Of a DNA stretch of 64,000 bases, positions 52,447 through 59,873 are shown piece after piece. Numbering within the stretch: position 1 is the first letter of the stretch; each line of letters starts with the position of its first letter. This stretch comes from Chitinophaga deserti (lineage in GTDB: Bacteria; Bacteroidota; Bacteroidia; Chitinophagales; Chitinophagaceae), in assembly GCF_003149455.1 (NCBI RefSeq), contig NZ_QFFK01000008.1:186001-250000 (forward strand), given 5' to 3'. The notes under the pieces were generated by a model, which saw only the letters and a list, made by a program, of their open reading frames with translations, was not told the origin of the DNA and did no database searches. Both the position numbers and the translations under genes were made by a program.

Positions 52447-53049
52447 ATGCCCCAGTCTGCCAATAATTTCCATATAGCAGAAACCCCGGTAGCCGTGGAA
52501 CTCTGGTTTCATAAACAGTTCCGCCACTGGTTCGATCTGTGCTGCTCCCTGATATTCACTGCCTGTGCAGCCTGGATTACTTGGCTTATTTTCCGGAATG
52601 GAGTATCCGTCTTATCATGGGGGCCACTGGTATTGGGAGGCTTCCTCATCTTCGCAACGTTCCTGCTGGCAGCGGATACAATATCCCGGCTGATCGTTCC
52701 ATCGGGAAGGATGTTATGGATAGACAAACAAGCCCGCTCCATCACTATTCGTCCATCCATTTTCCAGACACGTACATACCCGCTGAAGGAAGTAAGTCAG
52801 CTTACATCAGGGAACCGCTCTGTGAGGATATCCTTTCTGCACTATATGCGCAAACCCGTTCCCCGTACCCTGCGGCTTAGACTGAAAAATGGTACCACCG
52901 TGAACCTGGCGCATCTTTCCACCACCAACATCATTAACCTGGGAAACAGGCATCCCAGAATGGAGGCGATTAAACAGGCGAAGAAAGTAGCCGTGGAATT
53001 GAACAGGCATATTCAGCTGTTGAATGAAGGAGCTGCATTTGTGAAGTGA
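52447..53049 (+). CDS. Unknown membrane protein, paralogue of the next gene
   Basis: This 200-residue protein is not recognised. It has two hydrophobic segments (CCSLIFTACAAWITWLIF near residue 32 and LVLGGFLIFATFLLAADT near 61) followed by a soluble part of about 120 residues (MLWIDKQARSITIRPSIFQTR then TVNLAHLSTTNIINL), reminiscent of membrane-anchored PH-like domains. The next gene encodes a protein of the same length and layout with matching positions (TPVAVELWFHK and TPTSVGLIFYK), so the two arose by duplication. No clear promoter is seen. It follows a long non-coding stretch behind tRNA-Gly. Confidence 0.7.
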   Translation: MPQSANNFHIAETPVAVELWFHKQFRHWFDLCCSLIFTACAAWITWLIFRNGVSVLSWGPLVLGGFLIFATFLLAADTISRLIVPSGRMLWIDKQARSITIRPSIFQTRTYPLKEVSQLTSGNRSVRISFLHYMRKPVPRTLRLRLKNGTTVNLAHLSTTNIINLGNRHPRMEAIKQAKKVAVELNRHIQLLNEGAAFVK

Positions 53050-53144
53050 GGTGTTATTTGCCGTAAAGGACGATCCTCCATATGGTTCGGTTACTATTTT
53101 ACAACGATTTGATGTAAATTGATTTCCATACCGGCAACCAGCTT

Positions 53145-53747
53145 ATGACAAAGCGCTTCGACAACTTTCGTATTACCGATACCCCCACTTCCGTGGGGCT
53201 TATTTTTTATAAATCGCTTAAAGACTGGCTGGATACCCTCCGTTCCCTTGTATTGTGGGGCGCTGTGGCCTGGCTTGCATACTTTTGCCTGCGTTCAGGA
53301 CTGAAAGATATGAAATGGCTCTACCTGTTGCTGGGAGCCGTATTTGCCTTCGGAACGATCCTGTTGGGCAGAGGCGCACTGGCCAGACTGTTCAAGCCCA
53401 TGGGGCAGATCCTCACCATCGATAAGCTCACAGGCATCCTTTCCATCCGCAGAACCATTTTCCGCACCCTCACATATGATATAAACGAAATCATTGGATT
53501 ACTCGTAACAGGCGCACCCACCAAACGCTTCGGGAAAGACGGTGGCGGCACAGCTGCTCACTGTACCATCCAGCTTCGCATGAAAGGAGGGGAGGTAATC
53601 CACCTGCTGGATGTGAATACGAATATGGTAGTAGATCTTGACTCGCGTGCTGTGGAATCAGAAGTATACATCCGCGCTAAGAAAATTACTATGGAACTGA
53701 ACAGGATACTGAAAGTGAAGTATACGTGGGAGGGCTTCAAATGCTAA
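53145..53747 (+). CDS. Unknown membrane protein, paralogue of the previous gene
   Basis: This 200-residue protein has the same layout as its upstream neighbour: an N-terminal TDTPTSVGLIFYKSLKDW stretch, two membrane segments (near residues 31-50 and 58-75), and a soluble domain beginning ILTIDKLTGILSIRRTIF, with ELNR near the end in both. It differs by an insertion (GAPTKRFGKDGGGTAAHC) that replaces a shorter loop in the paralogue. It is 95 bp after the first copy, and its stop overlaps the next gene start by 7 bp. The function is unknown. Confidence 0.72.
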   Translation: MTKRFDNFRITDTPTSVGLIFYKSLKDWLDTLRSLVLWGAVAWLAYFCLRSGLKDMKWLYLLLGAVFAFGTILLGRGALARLFKPMGQILTIDKLTGILSIRRTIFRTLTYDINEIIGLLVTGAPTKRFGKDGGGTAAHCTIQLRMKGGEVIHLLDVNTNMVVDLDSRAVESEVYIRAKKITMELNRILKVKYTWEGFKC

Positions 53748-54181
53748 GAATCTTCTTAATCGCAATACTGATATCGGTTAATGCCGCATCTGCATGGTCG
53801 CAGCAGGTAGTGACGGATGATAGCTGTAAGGGTACATACGACTCCCTCTATGGCGGACCCGTATTTCTTTTTGTAAATGAAATGCCCGTATATCCAGGAG
53901 GAGATTATGGCCAGGTTAAATTCTTCAACGAACATTTCCGCTACCCGGTGCGGGAGGAAACTTACCAGACAAGGGTAGCAGTCAGTTACTTTGTAACCCC
54001 GGCCGGGAAAATTGTTCACCCACATATTTCAGGTAAATCACCAAAAGAATACACACTCGTAGATCAGGAAGCCATCCGCGTAATTAAACTAATGCGCCGC
54101 TTTAAACCGGGTAAATGTAACGGGCGTAAAGTTGCGGTGATGATGACGTACCGGGTGAGTTGCATGATACTGCAGGAGTAA
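53741..54181 (+). CDS. Secreted TonB C-terminal-like domain protein
   Basis: The 146-residue protein has a signal peptide (FLIAILISVNAASAWSQQ) and a single domain resembling the TonB C-terminal domain: PVYPGGDYGQVKFFNEHFRY, VSYFVTPAGKIVHPHIS, and DQEAIRVIKLMRRFKPGK with NGRKVAVMMTYRV. There is no membrane anchor or proline linker, so it is not a normal energy transducer. Soluble domains of this type are frequent in Bacteroidota. ATG at 53741 is chosen because it begins the signal peptide; it overlaps the previous stop, so translation is probably coupled. Confidence 0.78.
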   Translation: MLRIFLIAILISVNAASAWSQQVVTDDSCKGTYDSLYGGPVFLFVNEMPVYPGGDYGQVKFFNEHFRYPVREETYQTRVAVSYFVTPAGKIVHPHISGKSPKEYTLVDQEAIRVIKLMRRFKPGKCNGRKVAVMMTYRVSCMILQE

Positions 54182-54193
54182 TTTGTATGGATA

Positions 54194-54337
54194 ATGAATG
54201 AAATCTTTATATTTTTCTTTATGCCTATTATCTTATATTTCGCGTTGTTATGGAAACCGAAATACGGAGAGAGTAATAAAAGCGCTGCTCCGATAGAGTA
54301 TCTGCCTCCAATTGTAAAAGATAGTACTGCTCAATAA
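54194..54337 (+). CDS. Small predicted membrane protein (47 residues)
   Basis: The frame ATG-54194 to TAA-54337 encodes 47 residues with one hydrophobic segment near the start (IFIFFFMPIILYFALLW), then a basic KPKYGESNK and an acidic-polar tail. It lies 12 bp after the TonB-like gene and 25 bp before the next membrane protein, in the same direction, so it fits the operon spacing. It is too short for automatic gene finding. Chance cannot be excluded. Confidence 0.45.
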   Translation: MNEIFIFFFMPIILYFALLWKPKYGESNKSAAPIEYLPPIVKDSTAQ

Positions 54338-54362
54338 CTATATTTTTTCCACTGTGTCAATT

Positions 54363-54800
54363 ATGGGAATATTAAAGAAGTATGTTGGTTTGCTGCCGTT
54401 GCTGATTTTTACTTATCAGCTCTGTAATTGTATTTATGTCGTAAGTACATCTAATGTTGCTCTTAGTTACGAGCATTATATAGGGTTTGGATGCATTGCT
54501 ATGGCCTGGATGAGCCTGTTTCTGGGCTTGCGGTTGTTCCGGTTTGTTGTGCTTTTGATGTTGTTTCTAAGTGCCTTCGCAGTGGCTGGATATACACCAG
54601 TTCTAGTTGTTTATAAATTTGGAGCTTCAGTAAATAGAATTGGATTTAACATCCAGTTTCAAGACTATTGCCTGATTTTGGCTGTTGTATTTGTTGTATT
54701 AAGTTGGAGTTACCTGAAGACAGAAGTGCAGAATCTACTGCATTTCATTAAAGTACGGCGAGTTCGGAATAGTACTTTGGCATCAGATGAGACAGACTAA
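54363..54800 (+). CDS. Unknown integral membrane protein
   Basis: The 145-residue protein has four probable membrane segments (LLPLLIFTYQLCNCIYVV, YIGFGCIAMAWMSLFLGL, FVVLLMLFLSAFAVAGY, and CLILAVVFVVLSWSYL) and a basic cytoplasmic tail (IKVRRVRNS). No family is recognised. The base composition here is more AT-rich than in neighbouring housekeeping genes, which fits horizontal origin. ATG at 54363 is used; GTG at 54354 is possible. Confidence 0.7.
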   Translation: MGILKKYVGLLPLLIFTYQLCNCIYVVSTSNVALSYEHYIGFGCIAMAWMSLFLGLRLFRFVVLLMLFLSAFAVAGYTPVLVVYKFGASVNRIGFNIQFQDYCLILAVVFVVLSWSYLKTEVQNLLHFIKVRRVRNSTLASDETD

Positions 54801-54828
54801 AAAACAAAGCGCCCCAAAAGAGGCGCTC
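54801..54828 (-). terminator. Minus-strand terminator next to a structured element
   Basis: AGCGCC pairs with GGCGCT around an 8-nt loop. On the minus strand the stem is followed by TTTGTTTTTT, so it would end a leftward transcript. Confidence 0.65.
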
Positions 54829-54958
54829 GCATGTGTTCGCTCTGTAAGCATGGTTTCCCAACGGAAACCGGCAGCCGTGTTAGCTGTAATCCCATTGGTG
54901 ACTGCCGGTATGCAGTAAGCCGCTGCACAACACTAAACTACTACATGCACCCTCTGCT
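54829..54958. ncRNA. Candidate structured RNA element of unknown strand
   Basis: This 130-bp intergenic segment can form a nested structure. GCATGT at the left end pairs with ACATGC at the right end, GTGTT with AACAC, and GCAT with ATGC further in. There are three inner hairpins: GGTTTCC-caac-GGAAACC, CGGCAG/CTGCCG, and TGCAG/CTGCA. It lies between convergent genes, with a minus-strand terminator on the left (54801-54828) and a plus-strand terminator on the right (55011-55041). A 43-codon minus-strand frame starting at a GTG crosses it but looks like a by-product. I do not recognise the family. Confidence 0.4.
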
Positions 54959-55010
54959 TTTAGCCGTACTTTTTCGCGATTGAAATAACCGGTAGTAATA
55001 CTCAAATGAT

Positions 55011-55041
55011 AAAGGCCGCCCGGAATGGACGGCCTTTTTTT
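55011..55041 (+). terminator. Plus-strand terminator
   Basis: AAAGGCCG pairs with CGGCCTTT, extended by CC/GG past one mismatch, and is followed by T7. Confidence 0.85.
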
Positions 55042-55114
55042 GTGGTTTTACTCGAACGGATGTACGTACGGGTTTGCTTCGAAGGGATATGATCGGGTAT
55101 GAAAAAGAATTTAT

Positions 55115-56533
55115 TTAAAGGGGGATGTGCCAGGAAAGACTAATACTCTTTGAGGTTTTGTCACACTCACTGGTCATGTGATAGGCGGTGAAAGTAGTAG
55201 ATCCTTCGAGTACTGTTCCTGGTGTGGTTCCCCATGTGGCATAATTAATCTTGCCACTTGAAGGTTTCATGGTATGTGCATCACAATCGTGGTAACCTGA
55301 AACCCAGTCCTGCTCAAAGATATTCACCGAAACAATAGCTCCACCGGGGAAGCCTATGCCGAAAGGATAGCTTCCTGACTTAGCAACGGGGTTGCCTTTT
55401 CCTAATACCACCGCTGCGGAAACGAGTATTTCACCAACACCATCAATAATAGACGAGCCTCCTATGCCAAACGTTTTGCTGCCGGCTGATCCGCCAACAA
55501 TTTCTCCTTTCACATAGTATTCCTGGCCGTTAATACCCACCTTTATCCAGGCGCGGAGCAGCGAAATCTGCTCCCGGAGATACATTTTACCTCCATTCCT
55601 TACACCACCGGGTACCTTAGGGTCAATAATAGGAGGGATCTCCGTCAGTGTTACCTGCACAATAGCATAATCGTCTGTGAGGGTAGCGGGAGCCGTATAT
55701 TTAGCAGTGGATTTAACCTGATTGGTAACCGCGATCGTACCGGGGCCTTCAATGATCAGCCAGTTTTCAATTACAGGATTCTTTTTGGATACGATGTAAT
55801 AATTGTAGCCATTGTTCTCGAAATTCGGAACTAGTGGCGCCAGCAATACTTCGTCCGGGTCAGTGACTCTCTTGGCTGAGGCGAGATAACCCACTCTTAT
55901 TTGGGTGGATTCCCCGGCATCCAGCGCATCATCATCAGCAAAAAGCATGAATTTCTCAAAGAACTCAAACAGGCTGAAGCTGGATTTCTCCACCGTCAGT
56001 GTCCCTTCATCCTTATCAAGGGCAGTAGGCAATGCAATCCACTGTCCGGTTGCCTCATCACGGGAGGCCACCTGCAATGCATCGGCATTATCATCGAACA
56101 CGTCCATGTCGTAGTTCATAGTGATCTTCACCGGCTTGTTGAACTTTACACTGTGCGGCAGCAGCTCGTAGCTGGTCTTTTCCGCACGCTTCTGCAGGGT
56201 GTTTTCCACCGGACGGATACTAAACGTGGTGGCAGCCGCCACAGCACCTGCAGGCACTTCTATGGCTATGTTCCCGTCTTCACTGGCAAGGGTACCACCT
56301 GCAGGGCCTATTACAGCCGTTACGGTATTCCCGGTGGGGGCGGCTTTAGGTGTTACCAGCAGTTTCATATCTGCCGGGATTTCAGTAAAGGGACCAGGCT
56401 TCTCACCCGGACCATTATCTTCTTTAGGGTTCTTTTTACAGGAACCTGTAATCAGTAATAATGTAAAGAGAATAGCTGCGGGCATTCTGTTACGCAGAAT
56501 TGCGGATGTGGGACTAAGCATGTTGTGAAGCAT
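55115..56533 (-). CDS. ZU5-like domain lipoprotein of unknown function
   Basis: The 472-residue lipoprotein has a lipobox cysteine in LLLITGSCKK (near residue 32). Residues 70-185 resemble a ZU5 domain (IGPAGGTLASEDGNIAIEVP, then FNKPVKITMNYDMD). The remaining 280 residues, beta-rich and glycine-rich (GSAGSKTFGIGGSSIIDG), are unrecognised. The start is uncertain: ATGs at 56533, 56521 and 56485 are all in frame. 56533 gives a basic region before the hydrophobic signal, but a -7-like box TAATTTTG at 56551-56544 would then leave a very short leader. Confidence 0.72.
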   Translation of the reverse strand: MLHNMLSPTSAILRNRMPAAILFTLLLITGSCKKNPKEDNGPGEKPGPFTEIPADMKLLVTPKAAPTGNTVTAVIGPAGGTLASEDGNIAIEVPAGAVAAATTFSIRPVENTLQKRAEKTSYELLPHSVKFNKPVKITMNYDMDVFDDNADALQVASRDEATGQWIALPTALDKDEGTLTVEKSSFSLFEFFEKFMLFADDDALDAGESTQIRVGYLASAKRVTDPDEVLLAPLVPNFENNGYNYYIVSKKNPVIENWLIIEGPGTIAVTNQVKSTAKYTAPATLTDDYAIVQVTLTEIPPIIDPKVPGGVRNGGKMYLREQISLLRAWIKVGINGQEYYVKGEIVGGSAGSKTFGIGGSSIIDGVGEILVSAAVVLGKGNPVAKSGSYPFGIGFPGGAIVSVNIFEQDWVSGYHDCDAHTMKPSSGKINYATWGTTPGTVLEGSTTFTAYHMTSECDKTSKSISLSWHIPL

Positions 56534-56621
56534 TATTGTAACACAAAATTATCACCACGGGAAAGGGGGAATGCCAGTACTATCTCTCAATTTTTTTCTG
56601 AGTAATTGTACTTATCAGCAT

Positions 56622-56656
56622 AAAAACAAGGCGCAGCCCCTGATGGGAGCTGCGCC
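56622..56656 (-). terminator. Terminator of the Fe-S oxidoreductase operon
   Basis: GGCGCAGC pairs with GCTGCGCC around an 11-nt loop. On the minus strand it is followed by TTGTTTTTA. Confidence 0.85.
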
Positions 56657-56682
56657 TGCAGAAAATAATATCTGTAAATGGA

Positions 56683-57195
56683 TCAGGCCGTTTGCCTGAT
56701 GCGCTGCATCACCCAGCTGTCTTTCAGCGGAATGAGCCATTTCGTTTCCATCTCGCCTTTGGTAAGTACGGTATTGTTGAGATAGAGGGTGTCTTTGGTG
56801 ATATACCCTTTTTCCAGTGCGTAGGCTACCTGTTGCAGGGGCAGCAGCTGGAAGGAGTCTTTCACGATGAAGCCCAGCAGCAGGCGGTCGAACAGGTTCA
56901 CTTCGTACTGGCGCTCGATGCTTTTGATGATCCTTACCGAACTATCGGTACTGCAGCCGCTTACATGCGTCTCTGACTCATCGGCGATCAGCACGATCAC
57001 CTGGCCCAGCAAAAGCTTGCCCCATCCCTTAACGGGAGTGCCGTGGGCGTTCCACTGGCTGGTGAACTGGTGGAGCTGTTCTTCTATCTCCAGCGTTTCC
57101 TGTTCGCTGAAAGGACGGTTGCTCTGGTATATCCAAACCCGGGATTCGGGGGCGAAGCCGGCGGGTAGCTGTTGTATGATGTTATTTGGTTCCAT
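56683..57195 (-). CDS. Conserved protein often named ABC transporter ATPase
   Basis: The 170-residue protein matches a Bacteroidota family usually labelled ABC transporter ATPase, but no Walker A, Walker B or LSGGQ motif is present, so that name is not supported. Visible features are SRVWIYQSNRPFSEQETLEI near residue 18, HGTPVKGWGKLLLGQ near 51, and GCSTDSSVRIIKSIE near 80. It follows the CCG-domain gene by 32 bp and is the last gene of that operon, so a link with redox or Fe-S function is possible. Confidence 0.75.
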   Translation of the reverse strand: MEPNNIIQQLPAGFAPESRVWIYQSNRPFSEQETLEIEEQLHQFTSQWNAHGTPVKGWGKLLLGQVIVLIADESETHVSGCSTDSSVRIIKSIERQYEVNLFDRLLLGFIVKDSFQLLPLQQVAYALEKGYITKDTLYLNNTVLTKGEMETKWLIPLKDSWVMQRIRQTA

Positions 57196-57227
57196 ACTGC
57201 AAATTTACGGAATCGGGGGCAAAAGGG

Positions 57228-58016
57228 CTATTCCTGCATGTCCCGGGCTATCATTTCGGCAATATCCAGCACTTTTACGCTGTCTTCCTTACCGGTTTCT
57301 TTTACCCCGTCAGACAGCATGGTCATGCAGAAGGGGCAGTTGGAGGCGATTACTTCGGCGCCGGTGTCTACCGCTTCACGGCCACGCTCGAAGTTGATGC
57401 GGGTGGTGCCTTTTTCTTCTTCCTTGAACATCTGGGCGCCACCGGCTCCACAGCAAAGGCCGCGGCTGCCGCAGCGCTTCATTTCCACCAGTTCGGCATC
57501 AAGGGCTTCCAATACGGCGCGGGGGGCTTCGTAAATGCCATTGGCGCGGCCAAGGTAGCAGGAGTCGTGGTAGGTGATCTTTTTACCCTTGAAGCTGCCG
57601 CCTTCCTTCATTTTAATGCGGCCGTCGTTGATAAGCTGCTGGAGGAAGGTGGTATGATGGACAACCTCGTACTGGCCGCCCAGCTCGGGATATTCGTTTT
57701 TCAGGGTGTTGAAGCAGTGGGGGCAGGCGGTCACGATCTTCTTCACGCCATAGTTGTTCAGCACCGCGATGTTGTTATATGCCATCATCTGGAAGAGGAA
57801 CTCGTTTCCGGCGCGGCGGGCAGGATCGCCTGTGCAGGCCTCTTCTTTACCCAGTACGGCAAAGCGGGTACCGGTGCGGGTGAGGATCTCCGCAAAGGCG
57901 CGGGTTATCTTTTGAGAGCGCTGGTCGATGCTGCCGGCACATCCTACCCAGAAAAGTACTTCGGGCGTTTCGCCTTCCGCAAAATATTCGGCCATGGTCT
58001 TGATCTGCATACTCAT
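57228..58016 (-). CDS. Heterodisulfide reductase-related iron-sulfur binding (CCG domain) protein
   Basis: The 262-residue protein has two CCG-type cysteine motifs, the second ending CCGAGG, with VLFWVGCAGSIDQRS near residue 20, CPHCFNTL near 98, HDSCYLGRANG near 150, CGSRGLCCGAGGAQ near 190 and SNCPFCMTML near 230. It pairs with the membrane Fe-S protein encoded just upstream (4-bp gap). Together they resemble the HdrD/E or GlpC-like modules that pass electrons between quinone and a soluble partner; the partner is not clear. Confidence 0.9.
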   Translation of the reverse strand: MSMQIKTMAEYFAEGETPEVLFWVGCAGSIDQRSQKITRAFAEILTRTGTRFAVLGKEEACTGDPARRAGNEFLFQMMAYNNIAVLNNYGVKKIVTACPHCFNTLKNEYPELGGQYEVVHHTTFLQQLINDGRIKMKEGGSFKGKKITYHDSCYLGRANGIYEAPRAVLEALDAELVEMKRCGSRGLCCGAGGAQMFKEEEKGTTRINFERGREAVDTGAEVIASNCPFCMTMLSDGVKETGKEDSVKVLDIAEMIARDMQE

Positions 58017-58020
58017 AAGT

Positions 58021-59310
58021 TTAAGCGTGTATCCATGCGTCCCGTTCGTCCGGCGAGGATTTCCAGGGGGCCATGTTGTTTTCTATATTGGAGAACATCA
58101 GCGTCCATTCCTGCGGCGCGCTGGACTCTTCCATCACCAGGTGTCTGCGCATCTGCAGAATGATATCCAGCGGATTGATGCTCACAGGGCATTCCATCAC
58201 ACAGGCGTTGCAGCTGGTGCAGGCACGCAGCTCTTCTTCCGTGATATAATCGCGCAGGAGGGTTTTATCCTGCTCTCCACGGCTCAGCGCTTCCGAACGG
58301 TCGCGCGTTTTCATCATAATGAGGCGGGGGGAGAGGGCTTTGCCGGTTTGCGTAGCCGGACAGGCAGCAGAACACCGGCCGCATTCCGTACAGGCATAAG
58401 CATCGAGCAGGTTCTTCCACGTAAGGTCGGCCACATCTTTGGCACCGAACTTAGGTACCTCGGTGCCTGTGGGCTCGGTAGGGGCCATTTCCGGCTGCAT
58501 GGCGTATAATACTTCCTGCTGGATGGCAGGCATATTTTCCATCTTTCCTTTAGAATCCAGCCGCGCAAAATACGCGTTGGGGAAAGCGAGGATGATATGC
58601 AGGTGCTTCGACCAGGTGAGGTAGTTCAGAAAGCCGAGAATACCGAGGATATGGAGCCACCAGGCGCCTCTTTCGATGGCTGTGAGGGTGGAGTCGGACA
58701 TGCCTTCAAACAGCGGCTGGAAGGCCCCTGTTACCCAAAAGCTCCCGGTTACGGGGTAATGGGCTGCACCGCGCGTTTGCAATACCCCGTCGGCCGTATT
58801 CATGGTGAGAAACAACAGCATGAGCACGATCTCGGTGATGAGGATGTAATTGGCATCGGAGCGCGGCCAGCCATCGAGGTCGCGGCTGATGAAGCGTTTC
58901 AGTTTCAGGATATTACGGCGTACGAGGAAGATGGCGCAGGATACTGCTACCAGTACCGCCAGAATCTCGAAGCAGCCGATCAGTACATTATACAACGATC
59001 CGAGGTAAGGGGCAAAGATGCGGTGCGTTCCGGCCAGCCCGTCGATCATAATCTCCAGGATCTCCAGGTTGATGATGACGAAGCCCGCATACACGAAAAA
59101 GTGCAGCACGGCCACCAGGGGATTGCGGAACATCTTCTTCTGCCCGAAAGCCAGCAGCAGCAGGTTGTTCCAGCGGCGGGCAGGCTGGTCAGACAGGTCT
59201 ATATCCCTCCCCAGCATGATACTGCGGCGGATGCCGGCAGCCCTCCGGCTGAAAAAATAAATGGCAGCGGCCAGGGCTGCGAGAAAGAGCAGTTGCGAAA
59301 CAATTTGCAT
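58021..59310 (-). CDS. Membrane-bound 4Fe-4S dicluster oxidoreductase subunit (HdrC/NarI-like)
   Basis: The 429-residue protein has about five to six membrane segments in the first 250 residues, possibly a b-type heme region. A ferredoxin-like domain follows with two clusters: CTECGRCSAACPATQTGKAL near residue 310 and CTSCNACVMECPVSINPLDI near 365. It most likely exchanges electrons with quinone and hands them to the CCG-domain protein encoded 4 bp downstream. Confidence 0.9.
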   Translation of the reverse strand: MQIVSQLLFLAALAAAIYFFSRRAAGIRRSIMLGRDIDLSDQPARRWNNLLLLAFGQKKMFRNPLVAVLHFFVYAGFVIINLEILEIMIDGLAGTHRIFAPYLGSLYNVLIGCFEILAVLVAVSCAIFLVRRNILKLKRFISRDLDGWPRSDANYILITEIVLMLLFLTMNTADGVLQTRGAAHYPVTGSFWVTGAFQPLFEGMSDSTLTAIERGAWWLHILGILGFLNYLTWSKHLHIILAFPNAYFARLDSKGKMENMPAIQQEVLYAMQPEMAPTEPTGTEVPKFGAKDVADLTWKNLLDAYACTECGRCSAACPATQTGKALSPRLIMMKTRDRSEALSRGEQDKTLLRDYITEEELRACTSCNACVMECPVSINPLDIILQMRRHLVMEESSAPQEWTLMFSNIENNMAPWKSSPDERDAWIHA

Positions 59311-59373
59311 ATCCTTGATTTGACCGGTTGTTGTCGCAATTTATGTATTTTTACGGCTGAACAATCTTTATGT

Positions 59374-59871
59374 ATGGAAAATAGGAACGTCATCCTCACC
59401 CGGGAAGTAATTGAAAAGAAGATCGAACGCATCGCATACGAGATATACGAGCACAATTACGACGAGCCATCCATCATACTCGCCGGTATCTGGGACCGTG
59501 GTTCCCTCATCACCCGCAAGATTGCAGAACACCTCCGCCGCATCGCCCCGTTTAAGATCGAAGTCATGGAAATAAAGCTCGATAAACAGGCCCCCGGCGA
59601 AATAACCCTCTCCGAACAAATCGATTTCAATGGCAAAGTGATCGTAGTAATCGATGATGTAGCCAACTCCGGCCGCACCATGCTCTATGCCATCAAACCC
59701 ATCCTGGAATATCTTCCCAAAAAGATACTCACCGCCGTGCTGGTAGACCGCCGGCATAAATCCTTCCCGCTGTCTGTCGACTTTGTGGGCTACAGTCTTG
59801 CCACCACTCCGCAAAATATGGTGATGGTAGATGTGGAAGGAGAGGAGATCGCCTCCGCTTACCTCGTATAA
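59374..59871 (+). CDS. PyrR-like phosphoribosyltransferase
   Basis: The 165-residue protein has a type I PRTase fold: ILAGIWDRGSLITRKIAEHL near residue 31, the PRPP loop VIVVIDDVANSGRTMLYAI near 90, and the PyrR-like stretch AVLVDRRHKSFPLSVDFVGY near 122. It may regulate pyrimidine genes or have uracil phosphoribosyltransferase activity. ATG at 59374 is used; the much longer open frame upstream is antisense to the membrane Fe-S gene. It diverges from that gene. Confidence 0.88.
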   Translation: MENRNVILTREVIEKKIERIAYEIYEHNYDEPSIILAGIWDRGSLITRKIAEHLRRIAPFKIEVMEIKLDKQAPGEITLSEQIDFNGKVIVVIDDVANSGRTMLYAIKPILEYLPKKILTAVLVDRRHKSFPLSVDFVGYSLATTPQNMVMVDVEGEEIASAYLV

Positions 59872-59873
59872 TA

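Noticed and set aside
54829..54958. Cobalamin riboswitch
   Set aside because: No B12 box is found, and the element lies between convergent genes rather than upstream of a coding start.
51450..56500. Attachment site made by duplication of the tRNA-Gly 3' end
   Set aside because: I searched by eye for a second copy of the T-arm and acceptor end and found none in the window.
58597..59373. Long N-terminal extension of the PyrR-like frame
   Set aside because: The extension is antisense to the membrane Fe-S gene; homologues start at the ATG at 59374.
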